Positions 29,194-37,947 of a stretch of DNA of 64,000 bases are shown piece by piece. Below the pieces are notes generated by a model. The model made no database searches, was not told the origin of the DNA, and saw nothing but the letters and a program-made list of their open reading frames with translations. Numbering within the stretch: the stretch's first letter is position 1; each line of letters starts with the position of its first letter. The stretch is from positions 4,154,001 to 4,218,000 of the forward strand of contig CBDEHK010000001.1 of NCBI GenBank assembly GCA_965238305.1, written 5' to 3'. Both the position numbers and the translations under genes were made by a program. This stretch comes from CBDCGJ01 sp965238305. GTDB lineage: Bacteria > Pseudomonadota > Alphaproteobacteria > GCA-2731375.

Positions 29194-30249
29194 CTAGTCG
29201 ATACCAAGCATGCGGCGGTTGGCATCCATGTCGGTGCCGCCGTCGGCGAAATCGTCGAAGGCCTTTTCAGTCACGCGGATGATGTGATCAGTAATAAACG
29301 GGGCACCTTCGGCCGCACCGTCTTCGGGATGTTTCAAACAGCATTCCCATTCCAACACCGCCCAGCCGGAAAAATCATAAGCGGCAAGTTTGGAAAAAAT
29401 TGCCGAGAAATCGACTTGCCCGTCACCTAAGGAGCGGAACCGAGCGGCACGATCGACCCAGGATTGGAAACCTGAATAGACCCCCTGGCGCCCCGTTGGA
29501 TTAAACTCGGCATCTTTCACGTGAAACATTTTGATGCGCTCGTGATAGATGTCGATGTAGTCGAGATAGTCGAGCTGCTGCAGGACGAAGTGACTGGGGT
29601 CATAAAGAATATTGCAGCGGGGATGATTATCCACCCGCTCCAGGAACATCTCGAAGGTTATGCCGTCATGCAAATCTTCGCCTGGATGAATTTCATAACA
29701 AACATCGACCCCAACACCGTCAAACACATCCAAGATCGGTCGCCAGCGTTTTGCCAACTCGTCAAATGCCGTCTCGACCAATCCAGCCGGACGCTGCGGC
29801 CATGGATAAACATAAGGCCAGGCCAACGCACCGGAAAATGTTGCATGCTCCGTCAAACCCATATGGGCCGATGCCGCGGCGGCTTTTTTCACTTGATCGA
29901 CTGCCCATTCTTGCCGCGCTTTTGGATTACCTTGCACTTCCGGCGCCGCAAAGCCGTCGAAGGCTTCGTCATAGGCGGGATGAACGGCAACCAATTGCCC
30001 CTGCAAATGGGTCGACAATTCGGTTACGACCAGACCATGCTTGTCGAGGGTCGCTTGAAAATCTTCGCAATAGGACTTGCTGTCAGCGGCCTGCGCAAGA
30101 TCGATCAACCGGCCGTCCCAGGAAGGAATTTGCAATCCTTGGTATCCGAGGCCAGCAGCCCAGGCGGCTATGGAATCCAAACTATTGAATGGTGCGTCAT
30201 CACCGGCGAATTGCGCCAGAAAGATCGCCGGACCCTTAATTGTTTTCAT
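29194..30249 (-). CDS. Sugar phosphate isomerase/epimerase-type TIM barrel protein
   Basis: 351 residues of the xylose-isomerase-like (AP endonuclease 2) fold. Putative metal ligands are the Glu of CYEIHPGED, Asp/His of YDPSHF, His/Asp of FHVKDAEF and the Glu of VLEWE, the pattern of IolE/YcjR-like isomerases and epimerases. It is the first gene of the minus-strand catabolic operon, starting at the ROK-controlled intergenic region, with GGGGAAG before its ATG. It probably isomerises or epimerises the keto product of the adjacent Gfo/Idh enzyme. Confidence 0.85.
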   Translation of the reverse strand: MKTIKGPAIFLAQFAGDDAPFNSLDSIAAWAAGLGYQGLQIPSWDGRLIDLAQAADSKSYCEDFQATLDKHGLVVTELSTHLQGQLVAVHPAYDEAFDGFAAPEVQGNPKARQEWAVDQVKKAAAASAHMGLTEHATFSGALAWPYVYPWPQRPAGLVETAFDELAKRWRPILDVFDGVGVDVCYEIHPGEDLHDGITFEMFLERVDNHPRCNILYDPSHFVLQQLDYLDYIDIYHERIKMFHVKDAEFNPTGRQGVYSGFQSWVDRAARFRSLGDGQVDFSAIFSKLAAYDFSGWAVLEWECCLKHPEDGAAEGAPFITDHIIRVTEKAFDDFADGGTDMDANRRMLGID

Positions 30250-30576
30250 CTCGACTTCCCCATATTAACCACGCTTTGTGGTCATTTTTGTTTGGTCTGG
30301 TTGCCAAATTCATCTTTAATTTTGTTATCGAACTAAACAAATTATGATCGAAGTCGCAAAGAGAGTCAACCCATTAGGATTTTCTTATCGATATTCATGC
30401 CTAACATTTCATTGAATTTCATTTATCATATTGTTTTAATTGATAGTTTTGACACAGTTTTAAATTGAGTATTTATTCAAGATCTTCGCTATCACAAAAA
30501 TGTTTTTGATTTTGTTATTGTTTCGAACTAAATGAATGTGCTACAGATCGAAAAATCGATAGGGAGTTCAAAACAA
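30250..30576. other. AT-rich divergent regulatory region between the TIM-barrel and ROK genes
   Basis: About 327 bp without a gene, markedly richer in A and T than its surroundings. It must hold both divergent promoters. Two copies of a TTTTGTTAT...CGAACTAAA motif occur, near 30320-30337 and 30510-30532, consistent with a two-site operator for the ROK protein. Confidence 0.6.
30321..30341. promoter_or_regulatory. Candidate ROK-family operator
   Basis: TTTGTT (30321-30326) and AACAAA (30336-30341) form an inverted repeat with a 9-bp spacer containing CGAACTA. A related TTTTGTTAT...TTCGAACTAAA copy ends at about 30532. Half-sites of this type resemble XylR/NagC-class operators. Confidence 0.5.
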
Positions 30577-31836
30577 ATGGTGCAGCCGGCACTATCCAGT
30601 CGCTACAGGGTGCTCGACAGCATTCGCCGTCGCGGTGCGATCAGCCGGGTTGAAATCGCCAAGGCAACAGGACTGAGCCGCTCGGCTGTTACCGGCTTGA
30701 CACAAAACCTTATCGATATTGGCTGGATCCACGAGCAACCCGCTATCGAAGCCAATGGGGCAACTCGTGGCCGCCCTCGGGTGATGCTGGAGATCAATCC
30801 GAAGACGGCTTGCGTCCTGGGGGTTAAACTTTCGTTGCACTTGATGAGCTGCGCGATTACCGATTTTCGTGGCGACACGCTGCATTCCATGTCGATCCCG
30901 TTTGGTGCCGAGCAGCGCCCGGATGTCGCCGCGGACCTGATTGAAATGGGCGTTCGCCGATGCCTGGCGGATGCCGGCTTGGAAGATGATCAGGTCGTCG
31001 GCCTTGGTGTCGGAATTCCCGGTTACGTTAGCCACGATACCGGCATGTGTCACTGGAGCCCGATATTCGACCGCAATAATGTGCCTTTCGGCCAATTGCT
31101 GTCTGAACGGTTTTCATTCCCCAGCTTGATCGAAAATGATGCCAACTTGATCACCCTGGCTGAACACTGGTTCGGCAAGGGACGGGAAATGACCAGTTTT
31201 GCGGTTGTGACGATTGAGCACGGTATCGGCATGGGTCTGATCACCCATGATCGGCTTTACCGCGGCAGCAACGGCATCGGTCCTGAATTCGGGCATTCAA
31301 AAATCGAATATAATGGCCGGCTGTGCCGCTGTGGCCAAAAAGGCTGCATCGAAGCCTATGCCAGCGACTACGCCATTCTGCGCGAGGTCATGCCCAATTT
31401 CTCATTGGACAGTTACAATCAATCGCCACAATTATTTCATGACGAGATCGAGCGGGTAACGCAGGCCGCGCACGCCGGTGATGAGGCCCTAGTTTCCGTT
31501 TTCGAAAGCGCCGGCCGCCGCTTGGGTCGCGCTCTGGGGAACATTATCGCCACTCTCAATCCACCGGCGATCATTGTCACTGGCGAAGGCGTGCGGGCTG
31601 GCGAGATCATGTTCGGGCCGATGAAAGAAGAAGCCCGCGCTTTACAATTATCGGATAACCAATTCGATACCGAAATCATCGTCCACCGCTGGGGTGACGA
31701 TGTCTGGGCCCGCGGCGCCGCTGCTATGGTTCTACATCGCCAATATTCGGATGACAATGGCGGCAAGATATTTCAAACGGATCAAGTCCGCCTAATGATG
31801 ACTTATGATCGATCCGCGTGTATAAACACATGTTGA
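30577..31836 (+). CDS. ROK-family transcriptional repressor (XylR/NagC type)
   Basis: 419 residues from the ATG at 30577, preceded by AGGGAG; an ATG at 30532 is in frame but lies on the operator repeat. The N-terminal winged HTH (ISRVEIAKATGLSRSAVTGLT) is followed by the ROK sugar-kinase-like domain: GLGVGIPGYV, ENDANLITLAEHW, then the zinc motif CRCGQKGCIEAY with the HG/EFGH segment before it. It probably represses the divergent sugar operon until the sugar or a derivative binds. It is followed 24 bp later by the TauD-type dioxygenase gene on the same transcript. Confidence 0.9.
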   Translation: MVQPALSSRYRVLDSIRRRGAISRVEIAKATGLSRSAVTGLTQNLIDIGWIHEQPAIEANGATRGRPRVMLEINPKTACVLGVKLSLHLMSCAITDFRGDTLHSMSIPFGAEQRPDVAADLIEMGVRRCLADAGLEDDQVVGLGVGIPGYVSHDTGMCHWSPIFDRNNVPFGQLLSERFSFPSLIENDANLITLAEHWFGKGREMTSFAVVTIEHGIGMGLITHDRLYRGSNGIGPEFGHSKIEYNGRLCRCGQKGCIEAYASDYAILREVMPNFSLDSYNQSPQLFHDEIERVTQAAHAGDEALVSVFESAGRRLGRALGNIIATLNPPAIIVTGEGVRAGEIMFGPMKEEARALQLSDNQFDTEIIVHRWGDDVWARGAAAMVLHRQYSDDNGGKIFQTDQVRLMMTYDRSACINTC

Positions 31837-31860
31837 ATTTTCAATCTGGAGAACGTTCAA

Positions 31861-32952
31861 ATGGCAACTACCAAGAGTGCGGCCTATGATGGTGCAGCGC
31901 GATCGATAAACGGGCCGACCGCCTGGCGCGCCGAAGAGTTGGAAGCCGATCAAAGCTGGATTTTGGAGCTGGACGAGACCGATCGGGCCGAAATCCTCTC
32001 CGCCTTCGAACGGGTCAAAGGCCGTGACTATTTGAGCTTGGGGAAGGAAGATTTTGTCACCCCACGACTGGCTAAGAAACTAGTCCAAATCCGCAACGAA
32101 CTAGAAATCGGTCGCGGTATTTCTCTGCTTCGTGGCATCCCTATTGAGGGCTTGAGCGACGATGACATCCGGCTGATATATTGGGGCATTGGGGTGAATT
32201 TTGCGCCTGCCGTTGTTCAGAATAGAGCTGGGGATCGAATGTGGTCTGTCCGCGATAATTCTGCCGGCGTCAACCAAATTCATGACCTGACGGAAGATCG
32301 CTCGGACGGTAAACAACCTTTGTCGTCCTATGCAAAAGCCCGGTCAAATGGCCCTTTACGGTTTCATACGGATGGGACGGATGCGCTGACCTTGCTCTGC
32401 GTCCGCACCGCTTCCAACGGTGGTGAAAGCAAACTGGCGAGTTCAGTGACCGTGCATGATGAAATCCTGCGCCGTCGGCCGGATTTGCATGCGCTGCTTT
32501 GTCAGGACTATCACCGGATGTATGAATCCACAGAAAAAATGGTCGACGGTCGTTATTACGCCTTGCCTGTATTCACCCGGGTCGGGGACTATTTCTCTAG
32601 CCAATATTCCCGCACCTATGTGGAAGAAGCCCAACGCGCCGGTGCACCAGAGATGAGTGCGGCGCAAGACGAAGCATTGGATCTACTCGCCGAAATTGCC
32701 GAAGAAACCCATATTTGCTTCCGTTTGGAAGAAGGCGAGATGGTTTTTGTCAATAACCACACGGTCTATCATGGACGCAGACCCTTCGATGACGATGCCG
32801 AAGCATCGCATGATCGCCTGCTGCTGCGTTTGTGGTTCGCACCTGAGAACAGCCGACCGCTAGCGCAACAATATCGCAACATTTGGAATTCCATCGAGCC
32901 GGGGGCTGTCCGTAGCAGTCGGCAGCGGTTCGTGGAAGATCCAGCGGCCTAA
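31861..32952 (+). CDS. TauD/TfdA-family Fe(II)/2-oxoglutarate dioxygenase
   Basis: 363 residues. The iron triad is His169 and Asp171 (FHTDGTD) with distal His304 (VYHGR), and the Arg just after it is the likely 2-oxoglutarate anchor. Sequence layout (LLRGIPI, NFAPAVVQN, LLLRLWFAP) is of the larger clavaminate/TauD class. The ribosome site GGAGAACG precedes the ATG. It follows the ROK regulator directly, so it may act on the same imported compound or on a side substituent. Family substrates include taurine, aryloxyalkanoates and betaines, and the actual substrate is unknown. Its stop is 12 bp from the convergent dehydrogenase stop. Confidence 0.88.
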   Translation: MATTKSAAYDGAARSINGPTAWRAEELEADQSWILELDETDRAEILSAFERVKGRDYLSLGKEDFVTPRLAKKLVQIRNELEIGRGISLLRGIPIEGLSDDDIRLIYWGIGVNFAPAVVQNRAGDRMWSVRDNSAGVNQIHDLTEDRSDGKQPLSSYAKARSNGPLRFHTDGTDALTLLCVRTASNGGESKLASSVTVHDEILRRRPDLHALLCQDYHRMYESTEKMVDGRYYALPVFTRVGDYFSSQYSRTYVEEAQRAGAPEMSAAQDEALDLLAEIAEETHICFRLEEGEMVFVNNHTVYHGRRPFDDDAEASHDRLLLRLWFAPENSRPLAQQYRNIWNSIEPGAVRSSRQRFVEDPAA

Positions 32953-32964
32953 GGCACATTGCTG

Positions 32965-33939
32965 TCAATCCGGACGGCGAACTACATTCACCAGCGGTTT
33001 GCCATCAGCATAGTTTTCCAGGTTTTGGCTGATGATCCGCCACCGTCGCTCTAACAGACCTTCCGACCAGGACGAGCAATGGGGCGTCATGATAACGTTG
33101 TCGAGTTCATGAAACGGATGTCTTGATGGGCGAATATTCAAACTGTCGGCCACTGGATTATTGTACCAAACGTCAAGAATGGCGCCGCCAATACGATTTT
33201 CTTTCAAAGCCCGATATAGAGCATCTTCCGTTACCACAGGCCCGCGCGCCAAATTGACAATAACAGCGTTGCTTTTGCATCGAGTCAGCTCGTCAGTGTC
33301 TATTAAGCCGGTCGTTTGCGCCGACAGCGGACAAGCCAGAACGACAAAATCGCATTTCGGGAGCATCGCCGCCAAATCGGACATGCCACCGACCCAGTCG
33401 AAATCCGGTTGCTTCGAAGGAGACCGGGTGACGCCTAATAATTTCGTTCCAAAAACTTTCGCGCGGGCGGCTATGGCACGACCGATATGACCGACGCTGA
33501 CGATACCGATTGTCTTGCCGTGTAGTTCACCATGCGTTGGCCCCAAGGCGGCAACACCATCTTCCCAGCTTCCGGCGCGAAACCGGCGATCGATCGCACT
33601 TAGGCGAATTTGCCATTCCAGCATCGCCGAAAGCGCATATTCGCTGACGCCGATTTCATGTTCAAAGACATTGCAGACCTGGCAGTCAGCAGGCACCCGG
33701 CCAAAATCAATATTGTCATAGCCGGCGACCGGACTTTGGATAAAGCCAAGCTGCGGCGATGGCGGCAAAGACGTCGGAAATCGTGGCGATATGACGGCAT
33801 TCGCGCAGGCCAGCTTTTTTTCGAGCTCATCTATTGGCGCATTATCGGCATAGCTATCCACGATCCACCGATCACTCAACAAGTCACGCAATCGCGCCTC
33901 CTGCTCGATTGCGTACCGATACATCATCAAAACATTCAT
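32965..33939 (-). CDS. D-2-hydroxyacid dehydrogenase family protein with atypical catalytic loop
   Basis: 324 residues. The NAD-binding region has GIVSVGHIGRAIA (about residue 145) and the family signature ends in VNLARGPVV, with the substrate-binding Arg. The catalytic His is in MTPHCSSWS. The usual DVF..EP segment, whose Glu pairs with that His, reads LDVWYNNP, so the Glu is Asn here. This variant occurs in a side branch of the family, and the activity may differ from a simple 2-ketoacid reductase. It is the last gene of the citrate synthase/amidohydrolase operon, 37 bp after the preceding stop. Confidence 0.83.
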   Translation of the reverse strand: MNVLMMYRYAIEQEARLRDLLSDRWIVDSYADNAPIDELEKKLACANAVISPRFPTSLPPSPQLGFIQSPVAGYDNIDFGRVPADCQVCNVFEHEIGVSEYALSAMLEWQIRLSAIDRRFRAGSWEDGVAALGPTHGELHGKTIGIVSVGHIGRAIAARAKVFGTKLLGVTRSPSKQPDFDWVGGMSDLAAMLPKCDFVVLACPLSAQTTGLIDTDELTRCKSNAVIVNLARGPVVTEDALYRALKENRIGGAILDVWYNNPVADSLNIRPSRHPFHELDNVIMTPHCSSWSEGLLERRWRIISQNLENYADGKPLVNVVRRPD

Positions 33940-33976
33940 TTGCGCTGGCGCGGCCTTTCCTCAAGTGAGTTTATTT

Positions 33977-35626
33977 TTATACAACGCCGATGTCAGAATT
34001 ATCAAAAACCCTGCCACCCAACACGGTTCCCCAAACTGGTACATCTTTCAACTCACTCGGATCGACGCTTAACGGGTCGTCGTTCAGGATTACAAAATCA
34101 GCCCGTTTGCCGGTTTCGATAGAACCAATCTCCGTATCCAATTTCAAGGTATAGGCCGCCCCCAAAGTTATTGCGAACAATGCATCTTCAACGCTGATCT
34201 TCTCCGCCTCGCCCAACACCCGACCGGATACCGTCGTTCGGTTGACGGCGCACCAAGCCGTAAACAAGGGCGCAAGTGGGGTTATCGGTGCATCGGAATG
34301 AATAGCGAATGGCACCCCCAAACGTTTCGCCGTGCCAGCCGCGTCCATGCGTTCCGCCCGCTCCGGTCCCATGGTCAATTCGTAATGCTGATCACCCCAA
34401 TAGAACAGGTGATTGGCGAACAAGTTGGCACACACACCCAGACGCGCCATCCGACGAAAGTGGGCTTCATGGGCCATTTGGCAATGCTGTAAGGTAAAAC
34501 GCGGATCGCTGTGGGGGAAATTACACAATGCGCCTTCGATGGCATCTAATGTGGTCTCCGTCGCTTGATCGCCGTTGGTATGCACATGCACTTGGAAGCC
34601 GGCCCCGTGATAGGCTTCCAACATCGGTTGGATTTTATCGGGCTCGATATACCAAAGGCCGTTTTCGTGCCCATTGTAATATCCGGGATCCTTCAGACGC
34701 GCCGTGAAACCTTGAATAGAGCCATCGGCGACCATCTTGATCAGTCCGATGCGAAATTTGTCGCTGCTTCTTGGCAGCAGGTCTCTCATCGTCGCCACGC
34801 CTTCTTCGCTACTGACGGCGTTCGCCATGAAAGCCGGTACAATCCGCAATGGGTATTCGTCCAGATCGGTCAACGCTTGCATTTTGCTAACGGTGCTCTC
34901 GGTCAATTGGTTGGCAAGATCAGTGGCCGTTGTCACACCGGCCAATTGCGCCGAGCGGGCAAATCGCCACATCGATTCGGGTTTTGTATATTCATCAAAG
35001 TGATTGCGACCAACAGACTCAAATATCAAAAAGCGCGCACCTTGCCCCTGCAATTCGCCGGACGGATCCCCGTCGTCATTTTTAACAATACCCATGATAT
35101 TAGTGCTGGCGGTGATATTGGCCCGTTCTAGTACGGCGCTGTTGACGTTGATGATGTGAAAACTGGCATGGATAATAAGCACCGGGCGAGTTGTTGAAAT
35201 TCGGTCTAAATCCTCCTTCGTCATGCGCGGACCACCGATGCATATCGGATCAAACCCCCAAGCCAGCAAAGGTTTATCCGGGTCTGTCATCTGCGCTTCG
35301 ACCTTGCTTAGATGGGCGACAACTTCGTCAATACTTTTCAATGCCGGATGGATGGTCCCGTCGGGACCTTTGCGTTCATAGGAACCGGTATAATGATCTT
35401 CCCAGACCCCGCCTTCCATGCCGTGACTATGGCCTTCGATCATGCCGGGCATAATGACTTTATCGGCAAACCGGTCATCGACAACGTGATCGCCCCAGCC
35501 CGTTAGATCCTCAAGCTTTCCGGTACCGAGTATGAGACCGTCGCGCACCGCAACATGGGTTGCAATCGGTCGTCCAGAATTCATGGTGATGATTTTTTTG
35601 GCTTGGTAGATACGAATTTCGCTCAT
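33977..35626 (-). CDS. YtcJ-like metal-dependent amidohydrolase (Amidohydro_3)
   Basis: 549 residues from the ATG at 35626; the in-frame TTG at 35632 is less likely. The TIM-barrel hydrolase has EGHSHG near residue 67, HVHTNGDQATE in the middle and the Asp motif HSDAPITP near residue 440. The C-terminal metallo-dependent hydrolase strand (ADFVILNDDPL) is also present. YtcJ-type enzymes hydrolyse N-acyl or carbamate bonds of varied organic compounds. It sits between citrate synthase and the 2-hydroxyacid dehydrogenase in one minus-strand operon, suggesting release of a small acid that is then fed to central metabolism. Confidence 0.87.
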   Translation of the reverse strand: MSEIRIYQAKKIITMNSGRPIATHVAVRDGLILGTGKLEDLTGWGDHVVDDRFADKVIMPGMIEGHSHGMEGGVWEDHYTGSYERKGPDGTIHPALKSIDEVVAHLSKVEAQMTDPDKPLLAWGFDPICIGGPRMTKEDLDRISTTRPVLIIHASFHIINVNSAVLERANITASTNIMGIVKNDDGDPSGELQGQGARFLIFESVGRNHFDEYTKPESMWRFARSAQLAGVTTATDLANQLTESTVSKMQALTDLDEYPLRIVPAFMANAVSSEEGVATMRDLLPRSSDKFRIGLIKMVADGSIQGFTARLKDPGYYNGHENGLWYIEPDKIQPMLEAYHGAGFQVHVHTNGDQATETTLDAIEGALCNFPHSDPRFTLQHCQMAHEAHFRRMARLGVCANLFANHLFYWGDQHYELTMGPERAERMDAAGTAKRLGVPFAIHSDAPITPLAPLFTAWCAVNRTTVSGRVLGEAEKISVEDALFAITLGAAYTLKLDTEIGSIETGKRADFVILNDDPLSVDPSELKDVPVWGTVLGGRVFDNSDIGVV

Positions 35627-35651
35627 AATCAATCAATTCTCTTTCAAAGTT

Positions 35652-36794
35652 TTAGCGTTCTGTAATGGGGACATAGTCAAGCGCCGCCGGTCCTTCATAG
35701 CGCAGAAGTGGCCGGATCAGAATGTTGCTTTCCAATTGTTCAAGGACCTGCACGGTCCAGCCGGGCACCCGGCCGACAGCAAAAATAGGCACAAACAACT
35801 CTTCCGGCATGCCGTGCAAGTGATAGGCAACGCCGGAATAAAAATCCACATTCACATTGACGCCATGACGCGCATAGGGCGACATCGCATCGACCACAGC
35901 CTGCAATATTTCGAACCATTGCGGTTGCCCCATTTCCTCGCCCAGTCGGGCCACCCCATCGCGCATATGGCGAGCCCGTGGATCTTCTACTTTATAGACC
36001 CGATGGCCAAAACCAGTGATCGGCTCGCGGTTGCGGCGCTTTTCCTTCACATAGGCTGCAGCATTGTCAGCCGAGCCGATTTCCCGGGCCATCCGCATGA
36101 CGTCTTCGGCCGCCCCGCCATGGGCCGGGCCAGAGAGCGCTGCGACCCCCGCCGTCATTGCGGCATGAAAATTTGCATCCGTGCCGGTGACGACACGCGC
36201 GGTAAATGCAGAAGCGTTGGAGCCATGTTCCGCATGCAACACAAAATCCGTGTCCATCAGTTTGGCTGCCTCCACGCTCGGCATGTCGCCTTTCAACATA
36301 TAAAGAAAATTTCCGGCATGACTGAGGTCGGGGTTCGCTGCGACAATATCTTGTCCTTGGTGGATATTATGGTGCGCGGTCACAATCATCGGCACTTGCG
36401 AACTTAAACGAATACCCTTTCGCAAGATCGCGTCGGCTGAGCTGTCCTCGCAATCGGCATCGAAAGCGCCAAGCGCCGATACTGCCGTCCGCAAGGCTTC
36501 CATAGGGTGGGCGTCTTTCATCGCGCTTAGAATATCGTAGATCGGCGACGGTAGGTGCCGTTCCGATTTCAACTGAACGTCAAACGCACCTAACTCTGTG
36601 GAAGTCGGCAATTTACCATACATCAGCAAGTATGCGGTTTCTTCGAACGACGAATGTACTGCTAGATCATGAATGGAGTAACCGCGATACCGCAATTCGC
36701 CCTGTTTGCCATCAATCCGTGTTGTGGTAGTGCGATCAAACTCAATGCCAATAAGGCCGCGATGAATTTTCTTTTCAGACGCACTTTCAGACAT
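35652..36794 (-). CDS. Citrate/2-methylcitrate synthase
   Basis: 380 residues. Catalytic His residues are in LHAEHGSNASAF and GFGHRVY and the Asp in NVDFYSG. GPAHGGAAEDV and the substrate-binding Arg motifs are present. At this length it belongs to the short, dimeric group that includes 2-methylcitrate synthases and secondary citrate synthases rather than the main hexameric GltA. It condenses acetyl-CoA (or propionyl-CoA) with oxaloacetate. It leads an operon with the amidohydrolase, and its start faces the divergent phosphate acetyltransferase gene 91 bp away. The pairing suggests handling of an acetyl-phosphate or acetyl-CoA surplus. Confidence 0.9.
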   Translation of the reverse strand: MSESASEKKIHRGLIGIEFDRTTTTRIDGKQGELRYRGYSIHDLAVHSSFEETAYLLMYGKLPTSTELGAFDVQLKSERHLPSPIYDILSAMKDAHPMEALRTAVSALGAFDADCEDSSADAILRKGIRLSSQVPMIVTAHHNIHQGQDIVAANPDLSHAGNFLYMLKGDMPSVEAAKLMDTDFVLHAEHGSNASAFTARVVTGTDANFHAAMTAGVAALSGPAHGGAAEDVMRMAREIGSADNAAAYVKEKRRNREPITGFGHRVYKVEDPRARHMRDGVARLGEEMGQPQWFEILQAVVDAMSPYARHGVNVNVDFYSGVAYHLHGMPEELFVPIFAVGRVPGWTVQVLEQLESNILIRPLLRYEGPAALDYVPITER

Positions 36795-36885
36795 AAATTA
36801 TCTCCCTGGCAGGTTTCTTGAATGCTTGCGCTGGAAGCGCGCGGTGATAGGATCGCTGCTTCTTTGCAGAGATGTGAGTTGAAGA

Positions 36886-37812
36886 ATGCCCGACATTAAA
36901 TCCGTTGTCTTGCCAGAAGGGAATGATCCCCGAATAATTGCGGCGGCGCGACGGCTTCGGGACGAGAGCATTGCACAACCTATTCTGCTTGGCCGGCCTC
37001 CGGACGGTATAGACGATGGGATGTCTTGGATCGACCCGACCGAAAGCCCATTGCTTGAAAAATTTACCACTGAATACATTGCCGGTCCACGTGCGACAAA
37101 TCCCAAAATCGTCAGTCGATTGATGCAGAAACCGCTCTATTTTGCCGGCATGCTGGTGCGTCGTGGCGAAGCGGACATGCTGGTCGCTGGGGCCGACAAC
37201 CCGACCCGGCGGGTATTGGAAGCCGGCATAATGACTATTGGTTTGGCCGCTGGAATAACGACGGCATCCAGTTTCTTTCGGATGGATATTCCCAACTTTC
37301 AAGGCCAGGGCGTCCGCCAATTTATCTTCGCCGATTGCGCAATGAACGTTGAGCCAACGGCCCGCCAATTGGCTGATATTGCAATCTCGTCCGCTCATAC
37401 GGCGGCGCGGATTTTGACCGAAATCCCATTGGTCGCAATGTTGAGTTTCTCGACCCATGGCAGCGCTCAACATCCGCAAATTGATATCGTGCGAGAAGCA
37501 CTGACGTTGGTTGGCGAAGAGGCGCCGGAGATCATTATTGACGGTGAGCTACAAGTTGACGCGGCTATCTCACCCGCTGTCGCCACAAAAAAAGCAAGCG
37601 CTGAAAGTCGCGTCGCCGGCAATGCCAATGTGCTCATATTTCCAGACCTTAATTCAGCGAATATTGGTTATAAAATTGCGCAGTATTTTTCAGGCGGCCA
37701 AGCTTTGGGACCAATCCTTCAGGGATTTGCCAAACCCATTGCAGATCTTTCCCGCGGCGCCACCGTTGACGATATTGTTGCCACTGTGAAGTTGTTACGG
37801 TCGCTGACCTGA
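36886..37812 (+). CDS. pta: Phosphate acetyltransferase, short form
   Basis: 308 residues, equal to the catalytic PTA_PTB domain without the N-terminal regulatory domains of E. coli Pta. Typical segments are VVLPEGNDPRIIAAA at the start, AGADNPTRRVLEAG, FADCAMNVEPTA, AMLSFSTHGSA and the end block LIFPDLNSANIGYKIAQ. It interconverts acetyl-CoA plus phosphate with acetyl-phosphate plus CoA. No acetate kinase is adjacent. In sulfonate degradation such Pta enzymes convert acetyl-phosphate made by Xsc, and a MocR regulator is next door as in taurine loci, but no xsc gene is visible here. Confidence 0.92.
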   Translation: MPDIKSVVLPEGNDPRIIAAARRLRDESIAQPILLGRPPDGIDDGMSWIDPTESPLLEKFTTEYIAGPRATNPKIVSRLMQKPLYFAGMLVRRGEADMLVAGADNPTRRVLEAGIMTIGLAAGITTASSFFRMDIPNFQGQGVRQFIFADCAMNVEPTARQLADIAISSAHTAARILTEIPLVAMLSFSTHGSAQHPQIDIVREALTLVGEEAPEIIIDGELQVDAAISPAVATKKASAESRVAGNANVLIFPDLNSANIGYKIAQYFSGGQALGPILQGFAKPIADLSRGATVDDIVATVKLLRSLT

Positions 37813-37882
37813 ACCGCGTACATCACCGTTTCTCGTAACCGGGACAATTTAGGCAGAGAGCCTGAGTAGGCAAAGGGTCCAA

Positions 37883-37905
37883 TTGGTTACAATTAGTAGA
37901 ACCAA
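37883..37905. promoter_or_regulatory. Inverted repeat upstream of the MocR gene
   Basis: TTGGTT and AACCAA match perfectly around an 11-bp spacer, 42 bp before the MocR start. It is a plausible autoregulatory site. MocR proteins often use direct repeats instead, so the assignment is tentative. Confidence 0.4.
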
Positions 37906-37947
37906 GCGCCCTTGGCAGTGATCGCAAAAATAATGCATGATCCGTAG

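Noticed and set aside
35736..36407. 223-codon open frame on the plus strand
   Set aside because: It is antisense to citrate synthase, which has all catalytic motifs.
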